A stretch of 64,000 bases of DNA. Origin: Secundilactobacillus oryzae JCM 18671 (GTDB lineage: Bacteria > Bacillota > Bacilli > Lactobacillales > Lactobacillaceae). A program made the position numbers and the translations under genes. The notes beneath the pieces are model-generated. The model was given only the letters and a program-made list of their open reading frames with translations, was not told the origin of the DNA and ran no database searches. Below are positions 45,684-54,856 of this stretch, piece after piece (the stretch's first letter is position 1; every line of letters begins with the position of its first letter). Location: NCBI RefSeq assembly GCF_000740055.1, contig NZ_BBJM01000001.1, positions 62,001 to 126,000 on the forward strand, in the 5' to 3' direction.

Positions 45684-46894
45684 AAATGTTGTTCCTCACT
45701 TTCCGCTCGTTCAATTTGCAGCCGATCAAGTACATTTTGGAAAAGTGCTTGTTGCGTTTGTGGATTTTGAAAATGGTCAGCAATGAAGCCTTCAGAAAAA
45801 AGGTTGTCTGCAAGTTCAGCAACAACTTCAGATTTAAAAATAGCTTGCTTGGCTCGCTCAAAGTACGCTTGATCGACATCGGCAAATGGTGTTGCAACCG
45901 GGACTGCCTGAAGTTTGATTTCATAGGGCCAATAAGCAACCTGATTGGCCAGCTTAGCCTGAATTCGTTCCAAAAATGAGCCATTCTCCAAGGCAATCAA
46001 TAGTTCACTCGCCGCCTCTTTTCGACTCCGGAGTTGTAGTTTGAAAAGACTTAGCTTAGTGGTAGGCTGCTGATTCAACACGTTCAATACTTGGCCTTCC
46101 AGCTCTGCAGTCGTTTGAATGTCATCAATTGGGACATCCAATGTTCGCCAAACCACTGTATCCGTTTCGAAAAAGTCAACCCGTGGTGCTCTTGATTTGT
46201 CCATTTCAACCAGTAAAGCACCTTTTTCACCAGTCTCATTCTGATTGCGTCCCTGAGGCGTTCCTGCATAATAAGCCGGAATAGTAGGATCAAGTTGACC
46301 CGCCTTGTGAATATGTCCAAGTGCCCAATAATCAAAATTAGATTGCCGCAGGTCCCCGAGCGAAAACGGGGCGTAATGATCTTGGTCTCCTGAACTCAAG
46401 GCACCGTGGAGCAAGGCCACATTATGATCAGCGTCTGATGCCATCTGCATTTGTTGTGCGAAATCGGTACTTAACCATCTAGTGGGATAACTAAAACCCG
46501 TGATGGCTACCTGTTCACCACTAGACGTCGTTAACCGTTTAGTGCTAACGTGTGCACCAAAAATCTGAACATTTTCTGGCATTAGAAAATCAGGTTTCAC
46601 TTGAGCCGAATAATCGTGGTTCCCCCAACTAATAAAGACTGGGATGCCCACCTGGTTAAGCCGTTCTAACTGTTGTGTTAAGAAAACTTGCGCTTTAACG
46701 CTTTGCGTCTCTCGATCAAACAGATCCCCCACCATAACCACGAAATCGACTGATTCGCTGATGGCTCGGTCAATAATGGCGATGACCGCCTTTTCACTAG
46801 ATTCAGTAATCAGCTGCCAGATTGGTGCCGGTGCATTTTTTAAACCCAAAAATGGGCTATCAAGATGCAGATCCGCCGTATGAATAAATTTCAA
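45680..46894 (-). CDS. yhaO: DNA exonuclease YhaO (SbcD/Mre11-like)
   Basis: A 404-residue calcineurin-like metallophosphoesterase acting as DNA exonuclease with YhaN. The metal sites are HTADLHLDSPF, VMVGDLFDRE, SWGNHDYSA, LLHGALS and LGHIHKAG, the complete five-motif set of the SbcD/Mre11 fold. The C-terminal about 100 residues are the capping domain. It is the first gene of the yhaO-yhaN-yhaM operon, and is read from 70 nt after yheA, separated by a terminator. Confidence 0.94.
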   Translation of the reverse strand: MKFIHTADLHLDSPFLGLKNAPAPIWQLITESSEKAVIAIIDRAISESVDFVVMVGDLFDRETQSVKAQVFLTQQLERLNQVGIPVFISWGNHDYSAQVKPDFLMPENVQIFGAHVSTKRLTTSSGEQVAITGFSYPTRWLSTDFAQQMQMASDADHNVALLHGALSSGDQDHYAPFSLGDLRQSNFDYWALGHIHKAGQLDPTIPAYYAGTPQGRNQNETGEKGALLVEMDKSRAPRVDFFETDTVVWRTLDVPIDDIQTTAELEGQVLNVLNQQPTTKLSLFKLQLRSRKEAASELLIALENGSFLERIQAKLANQVAYWPYEIKLQAVPVATPFADVDQAYFERAKQAIFKSEVVAELADNLFSEGFIADHFQNPQTQQALFQNVLDRLQIERAESEEQHL

Positions 46895-46911
46895 TTTCTC
46901 ACCCCGCTAAT

Positions 46912-46950
46912 AAAAAGGCCGAAGTTATAAAAACAACTTCGACGTTTTTC
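46912..46950 (-). terminator. Terminator of the yheA transcript
   Basis: CGAAGTTG and TAACTTCGG with a short loop, followed by a T-run on the minus strand, lie between the yheA stop and the yhaO start. Confidence 0.8.
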
Positions 46951-46962
46951 AACCACCTAACT

Positions 46963-47304
46963 TTAATTACGATAAAGTTCTTGAATTGGTTGTGTAATGA
47001 CTTGATTTAATTGTTGAAGAAGATCGTTAACCTTTTTTTCGTGATCCATTAAGGCTTTAATTTCATCGAACTGACCAACTTTTTCAGCGATGTCATGGGC
47101 CTTCTTGATTTCATCTTCCGCTAGTTCTTCACCTTGCATTTGCTTCTTTTGCAAGGTCAATTGAATTTCTTGGAAGTCTTTGAAGATATCGTATGCGGCT
47201 TGGTTGGCCTTGATGCTAGCGTACGCATCTGATAACCCCTTAAATTCTTCTGATGCGGCCAAATCTTTTTGGATCTGTCCGGCTGTTGCCATAATGTCTG
47301 CCAT
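46963..47304 (-). CDS. yheA: YlbF/YmcA family protein (YheA)
   Basis: A 113-residue helical protein of the YlbF/YmcA (Com_YlbF) family. It has no catalytic residues; YlbF and YmcA in Bacillus form a complex that directs RNase Y, while YheA paralogues are less studied. The signature is FKGLSDAYASIKANQAAYDIFKDFQ, with the C-terminal coiled helices LMDHEKKVNDLLQQLNQVI. Its own terminator follows. ATG 47304 is preceded by TAGGAGGATGC. It lies between yhaO and pbp. Confidence 0.9.
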   Translation of the reverse strand: MADIMATAGQIQKDLAASEEFKGLSDAYASIKANQAAYDIFKDFQEIQLTLQKKQMQGEELAEDEIKKAHDIAEKVGQFDEIKALMDHEKKVNDLLQQLNQVITQPIQELYRN

Positions 47305-47377
47305 GGATGCATCCTCCTATTTATTCATTAGTTTATTTTATCATTAATGCCCCAAGATGACTATGAGCCGAGAGGAA

Positions 47378-49495
47378 TCATTCCAAAATCTGCTTAGCTC
47401 TACCCCATAAATCTTTCACTGCCTGAGCAGCTCCCGAGGCACCTTTAGCAACCGAATCCCCAACATCGGACGCACTCTTAGAGATACTATCCCAAAGGCT
47501 ACTTGAGTCATTTTTACCACTCTTCGCTATCGTTGCCGCATCCTGGGTATTGAAGGCTGTGTTGTTTGTATAAGGAAGAATCGCCTGCATCTCATTCTTA
47601 AAGAGCGGTGCGACCCCGGTGGTACTGATATTCTCTAGGTGATCGGTCTTGGTTGTATTATCGAACCCTTCCCAGGTGGCCACCACAATATCGGGGGTAT
47701 AGCCAACAATCCATTTATCTCGAGTGGCATCGCTAGAAGAAATGCCATCCGCTTCAGTACTACCCGTTTTACCGGCAACAGTATAGCCGTACGGTTTAGC
47801 ACTCGCACCACTCCCGCTGTTGAAGACAACCATCATCATGCTGGTCATCGTCTTAGCTACTTTCTTGGTCATGATCCGTTTAGTTGAAACGTCAGGTGAA
47901 TCCACCACCACTTTGCCAGATGCATCAACAATCTTGGTAATGTAGTGGGCCTGAGTGACTTGACCGCCATTTGCAAACGCCGTATAAGCTGCGGCCAATT
48001 GCTGTGGTGAAACCCCGGTGTTAAGACCACCGAGGGCTAAAGCCAAGTTTTTATCCTTCTTAGTAACCGGGATACCAAAGTTCTTGACTGATTCGTACCC
48101 TTTATTAACGCCAATCTTATTTAAAAGCCAAACAGCCGGGATGTTCAGACTTTGAGATAAAGCTTCATACATCGGCACCTTGTCTTGGTAGACCCCGCCA
48201 TAGTTCTTAGGGGCGTACTTATTTGTCCCAAAGGTCTGCTTCTTATCACTTAATTGAGAATCATAGAAATAGCCCTGTTGCAAGGCTGGCGTGTAAACAG
48301 CTAGCGGTTTCATCGTTGATCCGGGCTGACGTCGCATTTGCGTTGCTCGGTTATAGCCTCGGAAAACATGTTTGCCCCGACCACCCACTACTGCCATGAC
48401 GCCACCATCTGACGGATTCAGCGCAATCGACGCAGCTTGAACCTTAGTTCCATCAGTAGAATTAGCTGGGAATAGGTACGGATTCTTAAACTGCGTTTGC
48501 ATTTGCTTTTGATAGTTTTGATCTAAATTCGTGTAAATCTTGTAACCACGGTTCATAATTTCTGATTCCGTCAGACCGTACTTATTGATTGCTTCGTCAA
48601 TGACGGCATCAAAATAATAAGGATAACGATACGAACTCTTATACGTGTATCCATCTACGGTTGTCATTGCCGTCGCTTGATAAGTGGTCGTCTGAGCTGC
48701 GGTCAGCTTACCGGTTTCTTTCATAAGACCAAGCACAACATTTCGTCGTTGTTTGGAGGCTTGAGGGTGATCAATCGGATTATAAGCACTAGGCGACGTT
48801 AACATTCCTGCTAAAGTCGCTGATTCTGGAACGGTTAACTGACTCGCCGACTTGCCAAAATACTTTTCTGCCGCATCCTGAACACTCCAAATACCATTGC
48901 CAAAATAAGCGTTGTTCAGGTACATCGACAAAATATCTTTCTTGGAATAGACATTTTCCACTTCGACCGCTAAGAAAAGTTCCTTGGCCTTCCGCGTGAA
49001 GCTTTGCTCTTGAGACAAGAAAGCATTCTTCACCAGTTGCTGGGTCAGCGTACTTCCCCCACCGCTAATGAAATCGCGACCTAATAATTTATTTTTGCTG
49101 TACAAGTAAAAGGCCCGCAAAATTCCCTTGATTGAGAAGCCATATTCATGGTAGAAATTGCGATCTTCAGTTGAAATAACGGCATTTTGCACGTTAACTG
49201 ATATTTTATCTAAACTAACATATGTCCCTTTTTGGGAGAGTAACGTCCCCGCTTTTTTCCCCGCGTTATCGTAAACCACCGTTGGCTGTTCCAATGCCGC
49301 TTTTAAATTCTCGACATCGGCCGTTTTGGCTTGGTAAGTCAAAATACCACTCACTAGTAAAACAACTGCTAGAATTGCTGCAATTAGCACTCTGGTTAGT
49401 TGGAATCGATACCAAATTTTTTTGAGCCAACTATTAAACGGCGCCATCGCTTTTCGAACCGTTGCGAGAAACTCCCTAAATCCACTCTTTCTCAT
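47378..49495 (-). CDS. Class A penicillin-binding protein (transglycosylase/transpeptidase)
   Basis: A 705-residue bifunctional peptidoglycan synthase. There is a TM anchor at about residues 33-55, a GT51 glycosyltransferase at about 75-250 with EDRNFYHEYG and GGGSTLTQQLVKNAFL, and a transpeptidase domain at about 330-640 with SxxK in QPGSTMKP, SxN in SQSLN and KTG in AGKTGSTE. The C-terminal tail is Ser/Ala-rich. It resembles the PBP1A/2A group. ATG 49495 is the first Met, and the gene stands alone between yheA and argR. Confidence 0.93.
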   Translation of the reverse strand: MRKSGFREFLATVRKAMAPFNSWLKKIWYRFQLTRVLIAAILAVVLLVSGILTYQAKTADVENLKAALEQPTVVYDNAGKKAGTLLSQKGTYVSLDKISVNVQNAVISTEDRNFYHEYGFSIKGILRAFYLYSKNKLLGRDFISGGGSTLTQQLVKNAFLSQEQSFTRKAKELFLAVEVENVYSKKDILSMYLNNAYFGNGIWSVQDAAEKYFGKSASQLTVPESATLAGMLTSPSAYNPIDHPQASKQRRNVVLGLMKETGKLTAAQTTTYQATAMTTVDGYTYKSSYRYPYYFDAVIDEAINKYGLTESEIMNRGYKIYTNLDQNYQKQMQTQFKNPYLFPANSTDGTKVQAASIALNPSDGGVMAVVGGRGKHVFRGYNRATQMRRQPGSTMKPLAVYTPALQQGYFYDSQLSDKKQTFGTNKYAPKNYGGVYQDKVPMYEALSQSLNIPAVWLLNKIGVNKGYESVKNFGIPVTKKDKNLALALGGLNTGVSPQQLAAAYTAFANGGQVTQAHYITKIVDASGKVVVDSPDVSTKRIMTKKVAKTMTSMMMVVFNSGSGASAKPYGYTVAGKTGSTEADGISSSDATRDKWIVGYTPDIVVATWEGFDNTTKTDHLENISTTGVAPLFKNEMQAILPYTNNTAFNTQDAATIAKSGKNDSSSLWDSISKSASDVGDSVAKGASGAAQAVKDLWGRAKQILE

Positions 49496-49607
49496 GTTGA
49501 TTGCATTTCCTCGTTTACTAAAATAATAGTTTTATTGTAGCATACCGGCTTTTCAGGACCATCCAGTTAATAAAAACATATCATAAATTTTACGAACCCT
49601 TAAAAAC

Positions 49608-49645
49608 AAAAAAATCGAGGAAGCTTAAACTTTCTCGACATTAAT
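49608..49645 (-). terminator. Terminator of argR
   Basis: TCGAGAAAG and CTTCCTCGA form a stem with one mismatch, then a T-run on the minus strand, right after the argR stop. Confidence 0.8.
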
Positions 49646-49650
49646 TCTAG

Positions 49651-50121
49651 TTAATGGACAATATCTGGATTCATATTATCTGCGATTTGTTCGTTTAGTG
49701 TTTTAGCCACCTCTTCAGATGGACTAATAATGAAAATTGTATCGTGACCTGCTAAGGTACCGGCGATTTCAGGCATATCTAAATCATCGAAAATGGCCGC
49801 CAATAGATTACCATTACTAGGTAACGTTCTGACGATATTAATAAATTCAACCCGGGTTAACCCTGTGACCACTTCGTTAATTGTTTCTCTAAGGTGTTCC
49901 TTTTCACTCTTATTACCAGCCTTAAAAATCGTATAACGCAAGTTGCCTTGTCCGTCCTGGGCTTTAACAATTTGCATCTCCCTAATATCACGCGAGATGG
50001 TTGCTTGGGTTGCTTTAATCCCCGTGTCCTCAAGGCGAACCATTAAGTCTTCTTGTGTTCCAATCGGATATTGATTAATCAGCTGTTCAATTCTCGCTTG
50101 GCGAATACTCTTCTTCATCAC
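49651..50121 (-). CDS. argR: Arginine repressor ArgR
   Basis: A 156-residue ArgR/AhrC family regulator that binds ARG boxes with arginine as corepressor. The N-terminal winged helix has RQARIEQLINQ and TQATISRDIREMQIVKA. The C-terminal oligomerisation and arginine-binding domain carries NLLAAIFDDLDMPEIAGTLAGHDTIFII with the conserved acidic GxDD-like pocket. It sits directly downstream of argS, with a separate leader and terminator. Lactobacilli often have two ArgR paralogues; which one this is cannot be told. Confidence 0.94.
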   Translation of the reverse strand: MMKKSIRQARIEQLINQYPIGTQEDLMVRLEDTGIKATQATISRDIREMQIVKAQDGQGNLRYTIFKAGNKSEKEHLRETINEVVTGLTRVEFINIVRTLPSNGNLLAAIFDDLDMPEIAGTLAGHDTIFIISPSEEVAKTLNEQIADNMNPDIVH

Positions 50122-50254
50122 GCTACCCCCTTATGACATAAATCGCCTTTATTATAACAAAATTAGAGAATATAAGCGAATTTATTTTGAATATTTATTA
50201 AAACTAATCGGGTTCGTGATTCTTTCGTACCGTTTTCATGAACATTTGCTGAAT

Positions 50255-50292
50255 AAAAATACCCCCGAGGACAAATGCCATCGAGGGTAAAT
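50255..50292 (-). terminator. Terminator of argS
   Basis: TACCCTCGA and CCTCGGGGGTA pair over nine positions with one G-T pair, followed by a T-run on the minus strand, about 20 nt after the argS stop. Confidence 0.8.
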
Positions 50293-50312
50293 CTTAATCT
50301 ATTATCATTTAA

Positions 50313-52004
50313 CTACATTTGGTCTGGCGCTTTAACACCTAACAGACGAAGGGATTCCTTCAAAACAATTGAAACACTCTTAACGAGGGCCAAACGAGCT
50401 GACTTTTGATCGTCTTCTTCAAGAATCTTTGAGTGCGCATAGTACTTGTTAAACGTCTTAGCAAGACGAATTGAGTACTTGGCGATGTCTGATGGCTCAA
50501 ATTCTTCTCTAGCTTGGATAACCGTTGCTGGGAAGTCTGCAAGCGTCTTGATTGTATCCCAAGCTTCAGGATCCGTCATAATGGTCTCGTCAGCGCTAAC
50601 TTCAGTTGCACCGGCTTTTCTCAAAAGACTTTCGGCACGGGCATGTGAGTATTGAACATAAGGTCCAGTCTCACCTTCAAAACGAAGTTGATCGGCTAAG
50701 TTAAAGTCGATACTGTTCGTCCGTTCGTTCTTCAAATCACCAAAGACAATGGCACCAACACCAACTTCTTTGGCAACCTCATCCTTGTTTGGTAAGTCTG
50801 GGTTCTTCTCTGAAATTTGTTTTTTGGCCATTTCGATGGATTCGTCAAGCACTTCATCAAGAAGAATAATCCGACCTGAACGAGTTGAAAGCTTCTTGCC
50901 GTCAACCGTGATCAAACCAAATGGAATGTAGTGCAAGTTTTCGGCTGATGGTAAGCCCATTTCAAGTAAAACAGCCTTCAATTGTGCAAAGTAGTAAGCT
51001 TGTTCTGAACCAACCACGTAAAGGTTCAAAGCTGGGTGGTAGGTCTTGTCACGATGAATTGCCGTTGCAATATCACGGGTGATGTATAGTGAAGCACCAT
51101 CACTCTTTAAGATTAAGGCTGGGTTCAAGTCGTACTTTTCAAGATCAACCACTTGAGCACCTTGAGATTCATGCATCAAGCCTTTTTTGTTTAACCAGTC
51201 GATACCTTCTTGCATCTTATCGTTGTAGAAAGCTTCACCATTGTAAGTGTCAAATTCAACACCCAACTTTTCATAAACGGCGTTAAATGATTTCAATGAT
51301 TCTTCACGGAACCATGACCAAAGTCTCGTTGCTTCGGCGTCGCCTTCTTCAAGCTTCTTGAACCATTCACGAGCTTCATCATCTAATTCAGGATGCTCAA
51401 CGTCTTCCTTGTGGAAACGAACATAGTAGTCCACCAAATGTTTGATTGGATCTTTCTTAACGTCTTCTTCATTACCCCACATCTTGTAAGCAACGATTAA
51501 CTTACCAAATTGGGTTCCCCAGTCACCTAAGTGATTATCTTTAATTGGGTTGTAACCATTCTTCTTCAAAATGTTAGCAATTGAATTCCCAATAACAGTT
51601 GAACGTAAGTGTCCCATTGACATTGGCTTAGCAATGTTTGGTGAGGACATATCAATTGGCACGTTGCCACCCTTACCAAGATTGTTGCTTCCGTATTCAG
51701 AGCCATCAGTTAAAACTTGATGCAAAATATCTGCACTGAAAACGGCCTTGTCCAAGAAGAAGTTAAGGTATGGGCCAACCGATTCAACTTTTTCAAATTG
51801 TGATTGGTCAATCTTTTCAAGTAATTCCGTTGCGATTTGTTGTGGTGCCTTTTTTAATACCTTAGCCAATGCAAAAGCTGGAAAGGCAAAATCACCCATT
51901 TTTGAATCCTTTGGACGTTCGATTTTGTTGTAAACGTCTTCTGTACTTAAAGCGCCGTCAATGGCACTCGATAATGCTGCTGCAACTTGCTGTTTGTAAT
52001 CCAT
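50313..52004 (-). CDS. argS: Arginine--tRNA ligase
   Basis: A 563-residue class I synthetase charging tRNA-Arg. The N-terminal Add-1 domain comes first, then the HIGH-like SPNIAKPMSMGHLRST at about residue 115. A KMSKS-like GKKLSTRSG lies near 365, and a helical C-terminal anticodon domain ends at KAPDQM. Start ATG 52004 follows GGAGGTATTG; the open frame above it is T-box leader. The sequence closely follows the Firmicute ArgS type, with QREEF/DIAKY in the anticodon part. It is controlled by an Arg T-box and lies downstream of a tRNA-Gly gene. Confidence 0.97.
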   Translation of the reverse strand: MDYKQQVAAALSSAIDGALSTEDVYNKIERPKDSKMGDFAFPAFALAKVLKKAPQQIATELLEKIDQSQFEKVESVGPYLNFFLDKAVFSADILHQVLTDGSEYGSNNLGKGGNVPIDMSSPNIAKPMSMGHLRSTVIGNSIANILKKNGYNPIKDNHLGDWGTQFGKLIVAYKMWGNEEDVKKDPIKHLVDYYVRFHKEDVEHPELDDEAREWFKKLEEGDAEATRLWSWFREESLKSFNAVYEKLGVEFDTYNGEAFYNDKMQEGIDWLNKKGLMHESQGAQVVDLEKYDLNPALILKSDGASLYITRDIATAIHRDKTYHPALNLYVVGSEQAYYFAQLKAVLLEMGLPSAENLHYIPFGLITVDGKKLSTRSGRIILLDEVLDESIEMAKKQISEKNPDLPNKDEVAKEVGVGAIVFGDLKNERTNSIDFNLADQLRFEGETGPYVQYSHARAESLLRKAGATEVSADETIMTDPEAWDTIKTLADFPATVIQAREEFEPSDIAKYSIRLAKTFNKYYAHSKILEEDDQKSARLALVKSVSIVLKESLRLLGVKAPDQM

Positions 52005-52061
52005 ATCAATACCTCCAGTATTCAACCTAAGTTCATTATAACAGTGATAAAAATGAATAAA

Positions 52062-52260
52062 AAAAATCCCTCACAAAATTTACTTTGCAAGAGACGAGAA
52101 AACCCGCGGTACCACTCTAATTGATAGTTAATCCACTTAATATCTAATTGTAAATTCTAAAAAGCGCGGTTCATCAGTGCCCTTCCTTGGCTTTCACCGT
52201 CCCAAGGTCGCTACATCAATGGCTAACTGACTACTCCTCTTTTATCTTCGAATTAGAATC
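52062..52260 (-). promoter_or_regulatory. T-box leader of argS (tRNA-Arg sensing)
   Basis: On the minus strand AGAGTGGTACCGCGGG at 52101-52118 is the T-box core, followed by a TCTCTTGCAAAG...TTTTGTGAGGGA hairpin and a T-run. Upstream are the stem I parts GCGACCTTGGGACGG...CCAAGG and a likely CGC specifier in GAACCGCGCTT. No separate promoter is apparent between this leader and the tRNA-Gly gene. Confidence 0.9.
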
Positions 52261-52283
52261 CAGTCGTAAAATCCTGCATTCTA

Positions 52284-52354
52284 AGCGGGTGACGGGAATC
52301 GAACCCGCGACACAAGCTTGGGAAGCTTGAATTTTACCACTAAACTACACCCGC
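52284..52354 (-). tRNA. tRNA-Gly (anticodon TCC)
   Basis: The minus strand folds as a complete 71-nt cloverleaf: acceptor GCGGGTG with CACCCGC, D arm with GTTTAGTGGTAAAA, anticodon stem CAAGC/GCTTG with loop TTCCCAA (anticodon TCC, reading GGA and GGG codons), and T arm GCGGGTTCGATTCCCGT. The 3' CCA is not encoded. The gene is directly followed by a TTAGAAT...ATTCTAA hairpin and the argS T-box, without an intrinsic terminator. Confidence 0.97.
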
Positions 52355-52432
52355 AATAACAGAAATTACTATACCACACTTTTGGTGGTTTTGTCAGTAA
52401 TCTCTGGTTGAAATTGCAGAAAAGCTGGATTT

Positions 52433-52678
52433 TTAAGCATCCATTTTAGCATCTTCAACTGGTACTTCAGGTGATGCTTTGAGTAACTTAGTTACCTTTT
52501 TACTAACAACAGCGCGTTCATTAAAATCGGTCACTGTCACACGATCTTCTGGATCGTACTTATCGATATGGACCAACACTGTATTCTCATAGACCTTTTC
52601 AATTGTACCTTCAAAGTCGTGTTCCAATGAATTAAATTTTTGCGCCTTAACGTAATCCCCTAATTTAAGTTCTGCCAT
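52433..52678 (-). CDS. DUF2187 family protein (YkvS-like)
   Basis: An 81-residue protein with a small beta-barrel of the DUF2187 family, of unknown function. The core is KLGDYVKAQKFNSLEHDFEG followed by KVYENTVLVHI and the C-terminal NERAVVSKKVTKLLK. There are no cysteines or membrane segments. The C-terminal tail is acidic (VEDAKMDA). It is flanked by tRNA-Gly and the divergent amidase gene, apparently alone. ATG 52678 is preceded by GGGTGACCGATT. Confidence 0.85.
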   Translation of the reverse strand: MAELKLGDYVKAQKFNSLEHDFEGTIEKVYENTVLVHIDKYDPEDRVTVTDFNERAVVSKKVTKLLKASPEVPVEDAKMDA

Positions 52679-52869
52679 AATCGGTCACCCACGCTTTCTC
52701 GTTTTCAAGATATTATCAAAGTCTCTTTGTGAATTCAAGGCAAAATTTGCAAAAATATTCGATAAAATATGATTGCTTATCCAATCCATCATCGATTCTA
52801 TTAGGCTAATGCGCAAAAATACGATATAATCAGCTTCAAATGGGGCATTATTAATTTGGAGGGATAATT

Positions 52870-54108
52870 ATGATAACCAAAAAATGGCAACTTATTCTTG
52901 GTGGACTCACACTAGTTGGCCTGGCAACTAGCACAGGCCAATCGGCAGAAGCAAGTAGTGCTGTCAACAACTACATCAGTTCACAGGGCTACCAAAACGC
53001 TAGCATTACTAAATCCATCTGGAGTGGGTTTCCAAAAAATAGCTATCGCAATGGCAAGCCTGAGGGTGTGGTTGTGCACGAAACGGCCAACCCAAATTCA
53101 ACTATCTATAACGAAATTGCTTATATGAAATCAAATTACCAAAATGCATTTGTACATACATTTATCGATTCTACGAACATCATTAACATCGCGAATCCAG
53201 CTTATCTAAGCTGGGGATCCGGACCAGTCGCCAATGCTCGCTTTGTTCAATTTGAACAAGTTGAAGTTCATTCTAAATCTGCATTTGCTCGTGAGGTTAA
53301 CAACGCGGCTTATTATACCGCCTACACGTTGCAGCAGTATGGTTTAACTCCTAGTCGTGGAACTGCTAAAGGTGGCACAGTTTACTCTCACCACGATGTC
53401 AGTACCTATCTAGGTGGTACAGATCACACCGATCCTGACGGTTATTGGGCAAGTGCAGGAAAGAACTATTTCGGTCAAGCTTACACAATGACTGATTTTA
53501 TGAGTTTAGTGAATACGAAATACAGTGCTTTGGGTGGTCCGTCAACCACAACTGAAACCACTCCACCGGCTACTGCCCCAACTGTTACTAAGCCAGCCGG
53601 GAAAGTGACCTACTACCATGGTTCAAATAATGAAACTGCCATTTTAAAATCAAACTACACTAAATATTCCGTCTATAACCACGTTAAAGGCACCAGTAAC
53701 GCCGTTAAGATTGGTTGGCAGGCACTGACTGATGATTATGCCGGCCGTATGGTTTACGTCGACAGTCGCGGTGTTAAGAGCGCTGGCTGGTCAGGGACCT
53801 GGTACCGAATTCGATTCAGTAAATTAGCAACCGCACCCAAGTATTGGGTTTACTCTGGTACCATCAGTTTCCCAACCATCAAATATGCCAAGGCTAGCGG
53901 AACAGTGAAATTGGCCCAAAACAGCACACCACTTTATAACCACGTGCTAAATTCTCGTTTCTTATCCAAAAAGGTCAGTTCTAGCAATAGCTATCCAAAA
54001 ACAAAATTCAAAATTAATCAAAATGCTACCATAAACAATAAACTTTGGTACCGAATTATCAGTGGGAAAACTACTTACTGGATACCATCAACTGGAATTA
54101 CCAAATAA
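52870..54108 (+). CDS. Secreted N-acetylmuramoyl-L-alanine amidase with C-terminal SH3-like/GW cell-wall domain
   Basis: A 412-residue autolysin-type enzyme. Signal peptide residues 1-30 end near GQSAEASS. The amidase_2 domain (about 45-200) carries zinc ligands in VVVHETANP, SHHDVSTYLGGTDHTDPD, and cleaves between MurNAc and L-Ala. A Thr/Pro linker (TTTETTPPATAPTVTKP) joins a C-terminal region of about 180 residues with repeated GW/SH3-like motifs (VKIGWQALTDDYAG, GVKSAGWSGTWYRIRF, YWVYSG, KLWYRI). Ribosome binding site TTGGAGGGATAATT. It is divergent from the DUF2187 gene and convergent with the racemase. Confidence 0.88.
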   Translation: MITKKWQLILGGLTLVGLATSTGQSAEASSAVNNYISSQGYQNASITKSIWSGFPKNSYRNGKPEGVVVHETANPNSTIYNEIAYMKSNYQNAFVHTFIDSTNIINIANPAYLSWGSGPVANARFVQFEQVEVHSKSAFAREVNNAAYYTAYTLQQYGLTPSRGTAKGGTVYSHHDVSTYLGGTDHTDPDGYWASAGKNYFGQAYTMTDFMSLVNTKYSALGGPSTTTETTPPATAPTVTKPAGKVTYYHGSNNETAILKSNYTKYSVYNHVKGTSNAVKIGWQALTDDYAGRMVYVDSRGVKSAGWSGTWYRIRFSKLATAPKYWVYSGTISFPTIKYAKASGTVKLAQNSTPLYNHVLNSRFLSKKVSSSNSYPKTKFKINQNATINNKLWYRIISGKTTYWIPSTGITK

Positions 54109-54110
54109 CT

Positions 54111-54143
54111 AAAAAAGAATCGCCAATTGGCGATTCTTTTTGT
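54111..54143. terminator. Bidirectional terminator between the amidase and racemase genes
   Basis: AAAAAAGAATCGCCAATTGG is self-complementary through its centre, giving a 14-bp perfect palindrome with T-runs on both strands. Confidence 0.92.
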
Positions 54144-54851
54144 TTACTTTTGTTCCTTTAAGGCTAATTCAAGTGTTCTATCCACTAAAACTGACTGCGC
54201 ATCAATGATGTTAAGCCCTTCAATTGGTTCACGTTCTTGTGCCAATGATAACTCAGTACAGCCTAAGATCACGACATCACAATTCATTTCATCAAACATT
54301 TGCTGAACAAACTCATGATAAAGGTTACGATCAACGATGTCTTGATCCTTGATGTCATCATAAATCAATTCATTCGTTTTTTCTTGAATCTCTTTGGAAG
54401 GTCGTACAAATTCGTATCCAGCTGATTCAATTTCTTCATCATAAATATGATCCGCAATAGTGCCACGAGTCGCAACGATTCCTACTCGTTTGGCATCCGG
54501 ATATTGAGCCTGAATTTCTTTAACAGCCTCCCGTGGCATATGCAAAATTGGGGCATTTGCTGTAGCTTGTAGCTCTTCAAAGAAATAATGAGCCGTATTA
54601 CATGGTATCGTGTAAAAGTCCGGATTCATGGCATTTAACTGCTCAATATCCTCTTGCAATGGCAATAGAGGACTTGGCTTACTGTGGTCTAAAATATAGT
54701 CAGACCGATCAGGTACCGTCGCATGATTAATGAGCACGTAGTCCAAATAATCTTGGTCTTGATGTGCCGGTGTCCGTTGGTTTAACTGATGAATATAGCT
54801 TTCCGTGGCCATGGTTCCCATGCCACCTAAAATAGTAAAAAACTTTTTCAA
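54144..54851 (-). CDS. racD: Aspartate/glutamate racemase family protein (probable aspartate racemase)
   Basis: A 235-residue cofactor-independent racemase. The two catalytic cysteines are Cys84 in TIPCNTAHYF and Cys198 in ILGCTEL. The start is GGMGTMATESYI, the common nucleotide-independent substrate loop. It lies 5 nt after the ATP-grasp ligase gene and the Lys-type murE, so the product D-Asp is a substrate for cell-wall cross-bridging. Racemisation of Glu by this enzyme is not excluded by the sequence alone. It ends the murE-asl-racD operon. Confidence 0.9.
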   Translation of the reverse strand: MKKFFTILGGMGTMATESYIHQLNQRTPAHQDQDYLDYVLINHATVPDRSDYILDHSKPSPLLPLQEDIEQLNAMNPDFYTIPCNTAHYFFEELQATANAPILHMPREAVKEIQAQYPDAKRVGIVATRGTIADHIYDEEIESAGYEFVRPSKEIQEKTNELIYDDIKDQDIVDRNLYHEFVQQMFDEMNCDVVILGCTELSLAQEREPIEGLNIIDAQSVLVDRTLELALKEQK

Positions 54852-54856
54852 TAGTT

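Noticed and set aside
43164-46894. YhaN/YhaO as an anti-phage nuclease-ATPase system
   Set aside because: The pair has an SbcCD-like make-up, but its place after prsA and before yhaM is conserved housekeeping synteny with no defence genes nearby.
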